The translations under genes were made by a program, and so were the position numbers. From UBA2137 sp963740205 (GTDB taxonomy: Bacteria; Pseudomonadota; Alphaproteobacteria; Micavibrionales; Micavibrionaceae), in the NCBI GenBank assembly GCA_963740205.1, contig CAVUDD010000005.1, positions 511,178-575,177 on the forward strand: 64,000 bases of DNA. Reading direction: 5' to 3'. A model generated the notes under the pieces. The model saw only the letters and a list, made by a program, of their open reading frames with translations. It had not been told where the DNA came from and did no database searches. How positions within the stretch are numbered: the first letter of the stretch is position 1; every line of letters begins with the position of its first letter. Positions 45,687 to 55,091 of this stretch are shown piece by piece.

Positions 45687-47372
45687 ATGCATATGAGAAA
45701 CTGGATTAATCATTATCCTGAATATATGAAATGGGATGCAGAAATTGAGAGTAAGCCAGTACATACTCTTTTAGATGAAACGGCGCGTAATTATCCAAAC
45801 AACACTGCCTTTAATTTTTTAGGTAAAAAATGGACGTGGAAGGAATTAGACGATTTATCCATGCATATGGCAAAAGGCCTGCAGAGAATGGGTGCCGGAA
45901 AAGGTGTGAAAATTGGGCTTTTCCTGCCTAATTGCCCATATTTCCTGATTGCTTACAACGCTATTTCACGTACGGGTGCAACGATTGTTAATTTTAATCC
46001 TCTTTATAGTGAGCGTGAGCTAAACCACCAGATTGAAGACAGCCACACTGATATCATGGTAACTCTTGATCTTAAGATGTTGCATGACAAAATGTTGAAA
46101 ATGTTATCTGGTACAAGATTGAACCAGCTTATCATTTGCCCGTTTGATGAAATTCTGCCTTTTCCCAAAAACATACTTTTCAAACTTCTAAAGGGTAAGG
46201 AACTAGCTAAAATTCCTAATGATGACCGTCACGTTAGTTTTGAGCAGATAACCAATAATAATGGTGAGTTGGACGAGGTCGAAATTGATTCCGATAATGA
46301 TGTCGCTTTGCTTCAATACACAGGTGGAACAACAGGCGTGCCTAAGGGAGCAATGTTGACGCACAAAAATATATACGCCAATGCAGTTCAGGCTTCAATG
46401 GCTATGCCAAATGCAAATGCAGGTTCAGAAAAAATGTTGGCTGTTATTCCATTTTTCCATGTTTTCTCTATGACAGCAGCACTAAATTTAGGAATTAAAT
46501 TTGCAGCAGAGATTATAGCAACGCCTAGGTTCGAACTTGATCAAACCATCAAGATAATTGACAAGGAAAAACCTACGATGTTTCCTGCGGTACCTGCCAT
46601 TTACACCGCAATCAATAACTTTAAAGATATTACAAAATATGACCTAAAGTCACTTCGCGTATGTGTGTCGGGAGGTGCGCCTTTACCTGTTGAGGTGAAA
46701 AAGGAATTCGAAGAAAAGACTGGCTGCTCGCTGGTTGAGGGGTACGGTCTAACGGAAACATCGCCAGTTCTATGTGTTAATCCTGTGATGGGTGACAACC
46801 GCGCTGGTTCAATTGGACAACCGCTGCCTCAAACAGATATTGATTTACGCGATCCTGAAACTGGTAAGTCAGTCAAACAAGGCGAGCGTGGTGAGTTATG
46901 TGCCAAGGGACCTCAGGTTATGAAGGGCTATTGGAATAACAAACAAGCTACAGAAGAAACCTTCTATAAGGACGGGTATTTGCGTACAGGTGATGTGGCA
47001 ACAATGGATGAAGAAGGTTACTTCTATATCGTGGACCGTATCAAAGACATGATTATTACCAACGGGTATAACGTCTATCCACGCAATGTTGAAGAAGCAA
47101 TTTACATGCACCCATCTGTTGAAGAATGTATTGTTGCAGGTATTCCAGATGACAGAAGAGGTGAGGCGGTTAAGGCTTGGATTAAGTTAAAAGAAGGCCG
47201 TGATGTATCGGAAAGTGATTTGAGATCTTTCCTTGAAGATAAAATCTCGCCGATGGAAATTCCAAAGCACATTGAATTCCGTGAAAAGCCCTTACCAAAA
47301 ACTATGATTGGGAAATTATCACGCAAAGATATTTTGGCTGAGGAAATTGGTGGCCCGGCTCCCCAACCTTAA
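45687..47372 (+). CDS. fadD: long-chain-fatty-acid--CoA ligase
   Basis: A 561-residue adenylate-forming enzyme that activates fatty acids. AMP-binding motifs: LLQYTGGTTGVPKGAMLTH near residue 210, VEGYGLTETSPV near 350, GYLRTGDVATMDEEGYFYI near 430, DRIKDMIITNGYNVYP and the C-terminal catalytic Lys in PKTMIGKLSRKD. GAGGAG precedes the first ATG at 45687; a second in-frame ATG is two codons later. Followed 11 bp later by an EamA-type transporter. Confidence 0.93.
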   Translation: MHMRNWINHYPEYMKWDAEIESKPVHTLLDETARNYPNNTAFNFLGKKWTWKELDDLSMHMAKGLQRMGAGKGVKIGLFLPNCPYFLIAYNAISRTGATIVNFNPLYSERELNHQIEDSHTDIMVTLDLKMLHDKMLKMLSGTRLNQLIICPFDEILPFPKNILFKLLKGKELAKIPNDDRHVSFEQITNNNGELDEVEIDSDNDVALLQYTGGTTGVPKGAMLTHKNIYANAVQASMAMPNANAGSEKMLAVIPFFHVFSMTAALNLGIKFAAEIIATPRFELDQTIKIIDKEKPTMFPAVPAIYTAINNFKDITKYDLKSLRVCVSGGAPLPVEVKKEFEEKTGCSLVEGYGLTETSPVLCVNPVMGDNRAGSIGQPLPQTDIDLRDPETGKSVKQGERGELCAKGPQVMKGYWNNKQATEETFYKDGYLRTGDVATMDEEGYFYIVDRIKDMIITNGYNVYPRNVEEAIYMHPSVEECIVAGIPDDRRGEAVKAWIKLKEGRDVSESDLRSFLEDKISPMEIPKHIEFREKPLPKTMIGKLSRKDILAEEIGGPAPQP

Positions 47373-47383
47373 ACCAAAGCTAT

Positions 47384-48241
47384 ATGACTGACCTTTTAGC
47401 CGTTCTTCTTATACTTGTAGCAGTTGCATGTTCGACAGGTTATTCGACACTCATCAAACTGTCGGGCAACCGTGTTGTCCTTTTTGGGGCAATTAATTTC
47501 TTCAGCTGTATTGGGTTTTTGTGTTTAGTACCACTAGTTCCCGTTCTTGAAAGGGAGCTTTGGCCCGTGCTGTTTGCATCAATCATAACCTATAATGTGA
47601 TGCTGTATTTTATGTCTAAAGCTTACGAATTTAATGATCTGAGCGGTGTATTTCCTATTAGCTCGGCTGTAAAATTTTGTGCAGTTATTTTCTATGCCAA
47701 ATTAATCTTTAGCGAGTCTGCTACGCTTTATGAGTGGTTGGGTATAGTAGGCGTGGCCATTGGTATTTTTATGCAAATCAATTGGCGTAAGATGCTTCAC
47801 CGTGATGAGTATATGCCGATTTTTTATATTGTAATTGCTGGTCTTGTTTCTGCAATACAATTCAGTCTTGATATTTATGGCACGCGACAAAGCGCCAACC
47901 CGTTTACCTATATCGTTTATGCAATGGTATTGGGGTTTCCTGTTATGCTTTATGCTGTTGCAAAGTATAAAAGTAAAACAGTTGCGCTTGTTAAAAAAGA
48001 ATGGAAGCAGATTATAGGTTCGGCTCTAATGGATAATATTGGGTATGCAGCAATCTTGCTGGTTATGTACTCACTTAAAGTACTTTATGTCGTACCGATC
48101 AGTAACTTATCAATTGTTGCTGTGACGCTTGTAGGTTTATTCATTTTGAAAGAGCCAATGGCGCAAAAACGCATAATATCGAGTTTAGTAATTTTAGGAT
48201 CGATCTTACTTATTCAATTCTCAAGAATAGTATCTAGTTAG
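47384..48241 (+). CDS. EamA/DMT-superfamily transporter
   Basis: A 285-residue integral membrane protein with about ten hydrophobic helices in two homologous halves, the drug/metabolite transporter layout. Characteristic segments are FPISSAVKFCAVIFYAKLIF in the first half and VVPISNLSIVAVTLVGLFIL with KEPMAQKR in the second. Substrate unknown. It lies close behind fadD and overlaps the convergent pheT by 4 bp. Confidence 0.82.
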   Translation: MTDLLAVLLILVAVACSTGYSTLIKLSGNRVVLFGAINFFSCIGFLCLVPLVPVLERELWPVLFASIITYNVMLYFMSKAYEFNDLSGVFPISSAVKFCAVIFYAKLIFSESATLYEWLGIVGVAIGIFMQINWRKMLHRDEYMPIFYIVIAGLVSAIQFSLDIYGTRQSANPFTYIVYAMVLGFPVMLYAVAKYKSKTVALVKKEWKQIIGSALMDNIGYAAILLVMYSLKVLYVVPISNLSIVAVTLVGLFILKEPMAQKRIISSLVILGSILLIQFSRIVSS

Positions 48242-50658
48242 GCGCGTAACTTTCCATTGGTTTTTGTGCTAATAGCCTCAATAATCTTTTTACTAATGCC
48301 TTCAATGTCACTGTCGGTAAGTGTTGCGTCTTCGGGCTGTAGAATGACCGATAAGGCCAAAGACTTTTTACCATCTTCTACGCCCTTGCCACTATAAACA
48401 TCAAAAATTTCTGCATCCAAGATAAGCTTTTTATCGACGGATTTTGCGGCACGCACGAGTGAGTCCGCATCCACATCATTATCAACGATAAATGCGAAAT
48501 CACGCTTTACAGATTGGAAAGATGACAAGTTAAGAGGGGCGCGAGCTGTGCCTTTCTTTTTAGAAACAGGTATGGCATCCATGAAAAATTCAAAGCCAGA
48601 AACTTTCAAATCTGTATCAATTTCTTGCAAAATAGCAGGATGAACTTCACCAAAGTAACCAATAACATTCGGCCCAAGTCTTAACGCAGCCGAGCGACCC
48701 GGATGATAATAGTCAGGCGCATCTCTTGTGACCTGTAAATTTCCAACAGGACAACCGCAGGCTTCTAGCGCCGTCAAAATATCCCGCTTGGCATCAAACA
48801 TATCAGTTTTGCGCTCTTTGGTGTCCTCTGTCCAATGTTTGGATTGAGCATCGCCATAGACAATTCCACTGGCGCATACTCTAAAACCATCTGATTTAGT
48901 GGATTGAAAAACAGGCCCAACCTCAAAAAGTCTACCGCTCGATTGACCGCGTGCATCATTTTTATGTGCGGCTTCGATAAGGTTTGGCAGAATAGATGGG
49001 CGCATTTGCGACATCTCGGAACTAATGGGATTTAAAAGCTGAAGACTGTCTTTATGCTGGTTTTCATTGGCTCCAAAAAGTCCCGCCATTTTCTCGTTCA
49101 TAAATGACCACGTAATACATTCACGGTAGCCAAGTGCGGATAAAGAAGCGCGAGCCAGACGACCTTTCTTAAAAGTCTCTGTCTCGATTGAGTTGTCGTG
49201 GCGTATATTTTGTCTTGGTAGGCTAGTGGTTGGAATAGAGTCATAGCCATTAATGCGACCAATTTCTTCAACGATATCTGCCTGACCTTCGACATCGCCT
49301 CTCCATGATGGAGGCTGAATGCTCCATTTGTTATTGTTGTCTATGGCTTCAAAACCCAAAGCCTCGAGAATGCGCTGTTGTTCTTTGGACTCTATATCAA
49401 CGCCTAATAATTCTTTGGGACGAGCAGGGTTATAATCAATCTGACGTTGCCATGAAATGGGTTCTCCAGCAGTCACAACTTCGCTTGCTTCACCACCACA
49501 TAATTCAAGGACGAGTGCTGTTGCCACCTCCATACCATCTTTGGTAAATGCAGGGTCAATTCCACGCTCAAAGCGATATCTTGCATCACTATTAATACCC
49601 AAGGCACGCCCAGTGCGTGCGGTTCTCATCGGGTCAAAATAGGCGCATTCGATATACACATCTGTTGTGCTATCTGTGCAGCCTGTTGAATTACCACCCA
49701 TAACACCACCAAGTCCGATAACACCACTCTCGTCACAAACAACTGTCATGCCCTCATCAAGTGTGTAAGTTTTTTCGTCTAATGCCTCAAGTTTTTCACC
49801 TTTTTCGGAGAGACGCACATGGATGTCACCTTTTAATTTGGCTATATCGAACACATGTAAAGGGCGACATAAATCGTAAGAAAGATAATTGGTAATATCC
49901 ACGAGTGCTGAAATAGGGCGCAGGCCAATTGCCTTTAATCTTTTTTGCATCCATGCAGGTGATGGGCCATTTTTAACGCCTTTGATTGCACGGCCAAGAA
50001 AATGCGGACATGCGTCTTGAGTGTCTTTTTCGAATTTCAATTTTATATCGACAGGAGATTTGAACGCACCTTTGATGTCTTTAGTATTAAGAGGTTTAAG
50101 CGTTCCAAGACCAGCCACAACCAAATCACGCGCAATACCACGAACACCTGTGCAATCTGCACGGTTGGGCGTAATAGCGATATCAATTACAGGATCATCA
50201 AGCCCAAAAATTTGCGCCATCGGTGTTCCAATTTCGGCGTCGTCTGGCAAATCTATAATGCCGTCATGTTCCTCGGAAAGGCACATTTCGCGTTCGGAAA
50301 CCAGCATGCCACAAGAATCTTGGCCACGGATATTTCCTTTTTTCAATTCGACATCTAGCCCTGGAATGTAGGAACCAACAGGTGCGAAAATCGCCTTCAT
50401 GCCTGCGCGTGCATTTGGTGCACCACAGACGACCTGAATAACTTCTTCACCAGTATTTACTTTACAAACTTTTAGACGATCAGCGTCTGGGTGTTTTTCT
50501 GCACTTTCAACATAGGCAACTTTAAAGGGCGCGAACGCCTTTGATTGGTCAATAACTTCTTCGACCTCAAGACCTATTGCGGTCAGAGTTTCTGTGATTT
50601 CTTTAAGTGTTGCTGTTGTTTCTAAATGGTCTTTCAACCAGGAAAGTGTAAATTTCAT
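48238..50658 (-). CDS. pheT: phenylalanine--tRNA ligase beta subunit
   Basis: An 806-residue subunit. The N-terminal tRNA-binding domain includes HPDADRLKVCKVNTG and VVCGAPNARAGMKAIFAPVG. The B3/B4 editing region, B5 (ARPKELLGVDI), the inactive synthetase-like core with PLNLSSFQSVKRDFAF, and the C-terminal FDX-ACB domain follow. Length is normal. pheS, nearly always directly upstream in the same operon, is absent; an MscS-type channel lies there instead. Confidence 0.96.
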   Translation of the reverse strand: MKFTLSWLKDHLETTATLKEITETLTAIGLEVEEVIDQSKAFAPFKVAYVESAEKHPDADRLKVCKVNTGEEVIQVVCGAPNARAGMKAIFAPVGSYIPGLDVELKKGNIRGQDSCGMLVSEREMCLSEEHDGIIDLPDDAEIGTPMAQIFGLDDPVIDIAITPNRADCTGVRGIARDLVVAGLGTLKPLNTKDIKGAFKSPVDIKLKFEKDTQDACPHFLGRAIKGVKNGPSPAWMQKRLKAIGLRPISALVDITNYLSYDLCRPLHVFDIAKLKGDIHVRLSEKGEKLEALDEKTYTLDEGMTVVCDESGVIGLGGVMGGNSTGCTDSTTDVYIECAYFDPMRTARTGRALGINSDARYRFERGIDPAFTKDGMEVATALVLELCGGEASEVVTAGEPISWQRQIDYNPARPKELLGVDIESKEQQRILEALGFEAIDNNNKWSIQPPSWRGDVEGQADIVEEIGRINGYDSIPTTSLPRQNIRHDNSIETETFKKGRLARASLSALGYRECITWSFMNEKMAGLFGANENQHKDSLQLLNPISSEMSQMRPSILPNLIEAAHKNDARGQSSGRLFEVGPVFQSTKSDGFRVCASGIVYGDAQSKHWTEDTKERKTDMFDAKRDILTALEACGCPVGNLQVTRDAPDYYHPGRSAALRLGPNVIGYFGEVHPAILQEIDTDLKVSGFEFFMDAIPVSKKKGTARAPLNLSSFQSVKRDFAFIVDNDVDADSLVRAAKSVDKKLILDAEIFDVYSGKGVEDGKKSLALSVILQPEDATLTDSDIEGISKKIIEAISTKTNGKLRA

Positions 50659-50728
50659 AAAATTATCCGTTTATTGACTTAATGTTTTGCTGACTATGAT
50701 TTGCTGAGCCTAGCTTGACAAGAAAAAA

Positions 50729-51763
50729 TTACTTTAATTCATCGTCACTTAAAAGAGTGGAGCTTTTGTCATCCGACTTACGCGTGTAAGTTTCTGGATC
50801 CTCTGCTCCCATCTCAAAAGTTGGGGGTGGAGGAGAGGACTTTGGAGCGTTCTTTTTCGTACTTGCTGGTTTGGGTTTGCCGTCACCATCTGGATCATCC
50901 GCAGAATGAGCGTCCAGTGTGTAAACCAGATCGGGATCTGTTGGGTCAATATCATTAGTTTGGAAGGCTTCCTTAATTGCTTGGACAGCACGAGCACGGG
51001 ATATGACTTCTTGGGAACGCTCTGAATCTATCCACCACCTAATTCTCATGCCTAATGACGTTGAGCCAAGTTCCCAGCATAGAACTTGTGGTGCAGGGTC
51101 ATCCTCAATTTCCTCGATAGGCTTAAGTGCCGCCATGATGATGTCTCTTATGAAATCAATATCGTAATCATATCCGACCGTAATATCCATTTGGATACGA
51201 CGCTTGGGCTGCGATGTTTGTATTGTAACCTCGCTCGTATATATTTTAGTGTTTGGAACAACAATATCCTTACCATCATATGTCCTAATAATGGTAGCGC
51301 GAGGCTCTATGCGCACAACAGTGCCTTCTATTTCACTAGACAGAGATATCTGGTCGCCACGTCTAAAGGGCAACCTTAACAGTATAAGTAAACCTGCAAG
51401 CCAGTTTTGTAAGATATCTTTGAATGCAAAACCAATTGCAAGAGAGCCAAGCCCAAGTCCAGAGATTAAATCAACTGGTTTAAGGGAGGGGGTCACTATA
51501 GTTAGCGCCACAAGGCAACCAAAAATCAGAAAAGCCCAGAAGGCAAGATCTGCGAGTAGCCTGCCTAGGTCTATGCGATCTTTTCTCTGGAAATACGCAT
51601 CTACACTTCGTTTGAGGGCATAGGCAATAATCCCAAAAAGAATAAGGATTATTAGGCCAGCAAAAATATTGGGGAGCATAAGATAGAAGTCAGCACTCCA
51701 TTTTTGTACTTTATCGAGCGCAAGGGTAAGGCCACCACTAATATTTTGAGCATCATTTTCCAT
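50729..51763 (-). CDS. mechanosensitive ion channel (MscS family), second copy
   Basis: A 344-residue MscS-type channel distinct from the one at 7.1 kb. Three membrane segments lie within residues 25-150; the pore helix region is LISGLGLGSLAIGFAFKDIL followed by NWLAGLLILLRLPFRRGDQI. The cytoplasmic domain ends with an extra 60-residue Lys/Pro/Ser/Asp-rich tail with no recognised motif. It lies upstream of pheT on the same strand. Confidence 0.9.
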   Translation of the reverse strand: MENDAQNISGGLTLALDKVQKWSADFYLMLPNIFAGLIILILFGIIAYALKRSVDAYFQRKDRIDLGRLLADLAFWAFLIFGCLVALTIVTPSLKPVDLISGLGLGSLAIGFAFKDILQNWLAGLLILLRLPFRRGDQISLSSEIEGTVVRIEPRATIIRTYDGKDIVVPNTKIYTSEVTIQTSQPKRRIQMDITVGYDYDIDFIRDIIMAALKPIEEIEDDPAPQVLCWELGSTSLGMRIRWWIDSERSQEVISRARAVQAIKEAFQTNDIDPTDPDLVYTLDAHSADDPDGDGKPKPASTKKNAPKSSPPPPTFEMGAEDPETYTRKSDDKSSTLLSDDELK

Positions 51764-51838
51764 GATAGAAAATGTAAAGCTTTTAAAGAGTTAAGGCAAC
51801 TCTACAGTATTCTTTTGGACAAAGATGATGTTGCCAAT

Positions 51839-52189
51839 TTATCTGCAATTTGAGATTTCAACATCTACGTTAGGCAAAGCATTCAAAATTTTCTCTTTGA
51901 GATCATCCTTATCCTCGAAACGAATATAATTATTATACGCGATTAGACACGCAGTAATTGTTATAAAGGCAGCATTTAATCCAGCGGTTAAAGCAAACAT
52001 AAAGTCTTGAAGTACAGCAACGCCATATGCAAAGCTTATAAGTCCTGAAAATGTCCATATGACCCAAGATGTTAAAGAAACATTTTGTGGGCGGCGTGTT
52101 GCAACAAGGAGTTTATGGATTTGAGGCAAGTAGCCTAAGACAGTTGTGACTGCAACCAATGGATATAGCAAACTTATTAATTCAGACAT
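51839..52189 (-). CDS. small PQ-loop / SemiSWEET-like membrane protein
   Basis: A 116-residue protein from ATG 52189, preferred because AGAGGGG lies seven bases upstream; the frame is open 11 codons further. Three hydrophobic helices are present. The PQ motif VLGYLPQIHKLL is in the first, and NVSLTSWVIWTFSGLISFAYG in the second, as in SemiSWEET transporters and related PQ-loop proteins. Function as a sugar transporter is not assured. The C-terminus is acidic and cytoplasmic. Confidence 0.65.
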   Translation of the reverse strand: MSELISLLYPLVAVTTVLGYLPQIHKLLVATRRPQNVSLTSWVIWTFSGLISFAYGVAVLQDFMFALTAGLNAAFITITACLIAYNNYIRFEDKDDLKEKILNALPNVDVEISNCR

Positions 52190-52365
52190 AATAAACCCCT
52201 CTAGCTTGTCTATGTAAAACAATATAGGTAATATGTTAATAAAAGGTATAATTTAGACGTAAGACCTTTAGTTTTTATATTTGCTTAAGAATTAAGCGTT
52301 AAAATCTGACTTGGGACTTGCCTTTTTGGAATAGCTTGTATATTTTCTCGTTTAATCGCGTGTAT

Positions 52366-52440
52366 TGGGGTGTAGCCAAGCGGTAAGGCACCGGTTTTTG
52401 GTATCGGCATGCGGAGGTTCGAATCCTCCCACCCCAGCCA
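52366..52440 (+). tRNA. tRNA-Gln (anticodon TTG)
   Basis: A 75-nt cloverleaf. The acceptor TGGGGTG pairs with CACCCCA, then discriminator G and encoded CCA (52438-52440). The D arm is GTAGCCAAGCGGTAAGGC, the anticodon loop centres on TTG, and the T loop is GGTTCGAATC. A promoter-like TTGCCT at 52318 and TATATT at 52339 lie upstream with a short 15-bp spacer. Confidence 0.95.
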
Positions 52441-52474
52441 CTTCCTTGATGTCAGGAATAACGTGAATCTTTGA

Positions 52475-52550
52475 AGGGGTATAGCTCAGCTGGTAGAGCG
52501 ACGGTCTCCAAAACCGTAGGTCGAGGGTTCAAGTCCTTCTGCCCCTGCCA
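52475..52550 (+). tRNA. tRNA-Trp (anticodon CCA)
   Basis: A 76-nt cloverleaf. The acceptor AGGGGTA pairs with TGCCCCT (one G-T/A mismatch position tolerated), followed by G and encoded CCA. The anticodon loop CTCCAAA carries CCA, and the T loop is GGTTCAAGTC. It follows tRNA-Gln by 34 bp. In many alphaproteobacteria secE follows tRNA-Trp; here an accessory segment begins instead. Confidence 0.95.
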
Positions 52551-52713
52551 TTCAGTCTTACAAACCATCAGTTTTAGAGAATTTAGCCTGTGATGCCCGG
52601 CTTTCCGCGCGTGTTAGAGAAGTGGCATCTTTCGACACGCACAGAGAATTCTAATTCTGGCTAATTTCTCATCATTTTTCTCAAACGGTAAAATTTCCGC
52701 GTGTCGGTTAAAG

Positions 52714-52853
52714 AATTCCCTGTTTAACAGGGAATTAACAGGGAATTTTTAGTTTTTTTCTAAACTATATTTAGAGCAACATTAGAGAATATATAGAGTT
52801 TGACTATTTTATTGAAAAATTAACAGGGAATTTTAGGCCAATTAACAGGGATT
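52714..52853 (+). repeat. cluster of 11-bp repeats AACAGGGAATT next to the recombinase gene
   Basis: The 301-bp space between tRNA-Trp and the recombinase holds no gene. AACAGGGAATT occurs at 52726-52736, directly again at 52737-52747, and at 52822-52832; a copy lacking one base is at 52844-52853, reaching into the recombinase stop. An inverted copy at 52714-52724 forms a 23-bp near-perfect palindrome with the first. Such iterons suggest recombinase or regulator binding, or an attachment site. The octamer TTAGAGAA also recurs three times in this space. Confidence 0.7.
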
Positions 52854-54372
52854 AAGCGGCATTTTGCAATATCTCAAAACTCTTGAATATTGCTGAGCTT
52901 ACATAGTCGTGAGAACACCTTTCACGGCGTGCGATTGCTTTAATAGCTATACCATTAAAGTGTTCATCTCGCCAGAGAACACCTTGTATCAATTTTTTAA
53001 GGATTTTTGGTGGTAGATCAAAAATATCTTTACTCTCTGATTGAATAAGTATTGCACCATCTTGTGCTTTCTCTGACCTGTATGGAACATTTATGAAAAC
53101 TTCTGCTGAATTACAAATCAAAACAATACTTAGATATTCTTGGGCTATTTTTTCTAACTCGGAAGGCCTTACATGAAGAATCAACTCATCATGATGTACA
53201 ACTACTTTTTCTACGAGTGCACGTACTAAATTATAAGTAGGGATTATATCTTGATGCTTCATCAAATATTCAAAATCAGCCCCCTCAGGTTCTAGAACAA
53301 AACTGGGAAGTTTTTTGCGTAATGCCTTTTCGACTATCTTCTCTATTTCATGTGCTGGAAAACGTGCTCTTGAATATCGAGGGTGTGTCTTGTCTAGTGC
53401 GAGCTCTTTATTGAGATAGTACCTATATCTTTGCTTGTTCTTGTGGTTTGTGTAGACAGGACTGTATTTGTCACCACTCTCATCAAACAAACGGCTAGTT
53501 AATAGATTGCGGTGTTTTGTGCCGAGCAATCCTTTTGGACATTTTGCCTGTTCTTTTATTTTTTTCTGCACAGCATCCCATAATTCTTTTGAGATAATTG
53601 CATCATGTAAACCTTCGTGAATTTCACCCTTGTGGGAAATCTTTCCGATATAAACGGGGTTTTGCAAAAGATTGTAGATCGCACCTCTGCTGAAATATGC
53701 GCCACCATATTCACCGCCACGTTTTGAAAAACGTACGCGACTTTTGATTTTTAGTTTCTTTAGTTCTATTTCCAGTTCGTTAACACTATTTAGTTCCAAG
53801 TATAATTCAAAAATACGGTTAAGTTCTGGCACATCGTTAGCGTTTGCCACAAGACGTCTGTCACCTATATCATAGCCAAAGGGTGCTCTTCCTCCCTGCC
53901 ACATACCTTTGGCTTTAGAGGCGGCTATTTTATCGCGTATCCGTTCACTTGTGACTTCGCGCTCGAACTGTGCGAATGAGAGAAGTACATTGAGTGTTAG
54001 TCGTCCCATTGATGTTGTAGTGTTAAAGCTCTGTGTAATACTTACGAAAGTAACTCCATACTCATCAAACACATCTACTAGTTTTGCAAAATCAGATAGT
54101 GAGCGTGTAAGGCGGTCAATTTTATATACAACGATAATATTAATCTTACCTGCTTTGATATCTCCTAATAATTGTGAAAGAGCAGGGCGCTCAATGTTTC
54201 CTCCTGAAAACCCACCGTCACTGTATTTTGTTTCTGCTGTTAGCCAGCCTTCTGAGCGTTGACTGGCAATATATGCCTCGCACGCCTCACGTTGTGCATC
54301 TAGCGTATTGAATTCCATATCTAGACGTTCGTCTGTCGATTTTCGGGTGTATATAGCGCAAACTTTACTCAT
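52852..54372 (-). CDS. large serine recombinase (resolvase/invertase family)
   Basis: A 506-residue site-specific recombinase. The catalytic domain starts AIYTRKSTDERLD with nucleophile Ser12 in YTRKS and continues with KIDRLTRSLSDFAKL and the long helix LLSFAQFEREVTSERIRDKI. A recombinase domain (about 160-260) and a degenerate zinc-ribbon region follow; of the usual cysteines few remain. Large serine recombinases integrate and excise phages and mobile elements. It overlaps the DUF2924 gene by 4 bp (ATGA), a frequent pairing in alphaproteobacterial islands. Confidence 0.92.
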   Translation of the reverse strand: MSKVCAIYTRKSTDERLDMEFNTLDAQREACEAYIASQRSEGWLTAETKYSDGGFSGGNIERPALSQLLGDIKAGKINIIVVYKIDRLTRSLSDFAKLVDVFDEYGVTFVSITQSFNTTTSMGRLTLNVLLSFAQFEREVTSERIRDKIAASKAKGMWQGGRAPFGYDIGDRRLVANANDVPELNRIFELYLELNSVNELEIELKKLKIKSRVRFSKRGGEYGGAYFSRGAIYNLLQNPVYIGKISHKGEIHEGLHDAIISKELWDAVQKKIKEQAKCPKGLLGTKHRNLLTSRLFDESGDKYSPVYTNHKNKQRYRYYLNKELALDKTHPRYSRARFPAHEIEKIVEKALRKKLPSFVLEPEGADFEYLMKHQDIIPTYNLVRALVEKVVVHHDELILHVRPSELEKIAQEYLSIVLICNSAEVFINVPYRSEKAQDGAILIQSESKDIFDLPPKILKKLIQGVLWRDEHFNGIAIKAIARRERCSHDYVSSAIFKSFEILQNAA

Positions 54373-54794
54373 AAAGAATTGGCCTTATTTAAACCAAAGA
54401 ATAACCATCCATTCCAACGAGATCCTGTGATGGTGTTAGCAATCTTGGAAAGACTGCTATAAGTGTTTCCTTCGTATTCGTAGCCATTAAGTTTTATCGT
54501 CACACAATATTTTTTACCTTTCCATGTGCGTACGAGCCGAGAGCCTGGCTTGAGGTTTTTATTTTTATCAAAGTAATCTGGTGTGCATTTATAAATCTTT
54601 ATAAGATTATCTAATCGCGTTTCTTGTTGAACATTCAAGCCACCTGTTTTTTGTTCCCATTTTTTAAACTTGATGCTCTCAATCATCATGCTTCTACCCA
54701 TAGTACCGTGAGGCTTTTTACCCCAAAATTGGGACCATTTAATTCTTAATTCTTCTAAATTTAAATCAGTAATTTCTTCGCCATGTTCATTCAT
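54369..54794 (-). CDS. DUF2924 family protein
   Basis: A 141-residue protein. The C-terminal half LKPGSRLVRTWKGKKYCVTI, NTYSSLSKIANTITGSRWNG and FFGL is the DUF2924 signature; the N-terminal half is a helical region with ELRIKWSQFWGKKPHG. Function is unknown, but the family regularly accompanies large serine recombinases, and it could be an accessory or directionality protein. AAGGA lies seven bases before the ATG. First gene of the two-gene unit. Confidence 0.82.
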   Translation of the reverse strand: MNEHGEEITDLNLEELRIKWSQFWGKKPHGTMGRSMMIESIKFKKWEQKTGGLNVQQETRLDNLIKIYKCTPDYFDKNKNLKPGSRLVRTWKGKKYCVTIKLNGYEYEGNTYSSLSKIANTITGSRWNGWLFFGLNKANSL

Positions 54795-54925
54795 GTGTAA
54801 GTCCTTATTTCTTGCTCAATACATACACGCTTCTATTGGTAGTGAAGTCCAGTCAATAAGGGCTAAGTACTTGACAAAGAATAAGTATAATCGTTATTTT
54901 ATTTAATATTTTTTGTATTTTTTGC

Positions 54926-54986
54926 TTGACTAGAATCCTTAAGCTATGGAATGCTTAGTCAAATATTAGCAAGATTTTATTGCTAA
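54926..54986 (+). promoter_or_regulatory. two inverted repeats in the divergent control region
   Basis: The 297-bp gap between the DUF2924 gene and the methyltransferase gene is AT-rich. TTGACTA at 54926-54932 and TAGTCAA at 54956-54962 form a perfect 7-bp inverted repeat. TTAGCAA at 54966-54972 and TTGCTAA at 54980-54986 form another right next to it. Both look like operator half-sites for a regulator of the divergent units. A further hairpin at 55042-55062 lies just before the methyltransferase ribosome site. Confidence 0.45.
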
Positions 54987-55091
54987 TTTGTTAGGCACTC
55001 AGACACCGATAGATAGCCGTCTGGCAGCCTACTTACCTAGAACGTGAAAATGGTTTTCGCGTGGGTCAGTACGCATGCTCAGGAGGTTATT

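Noticed and set aside
52714..52853. CRISPR array
   Set aside because: Repeats are 11 bp, partly tandem and inverted, with unequal spacing and no cas genes.
54871..54891. Perfect TTGACA and TATAAT boxes
   Set aside because: They are only 9 bp apart, too close for a sigma-70 promoter; no second partner at 16-18 bp was found for either.
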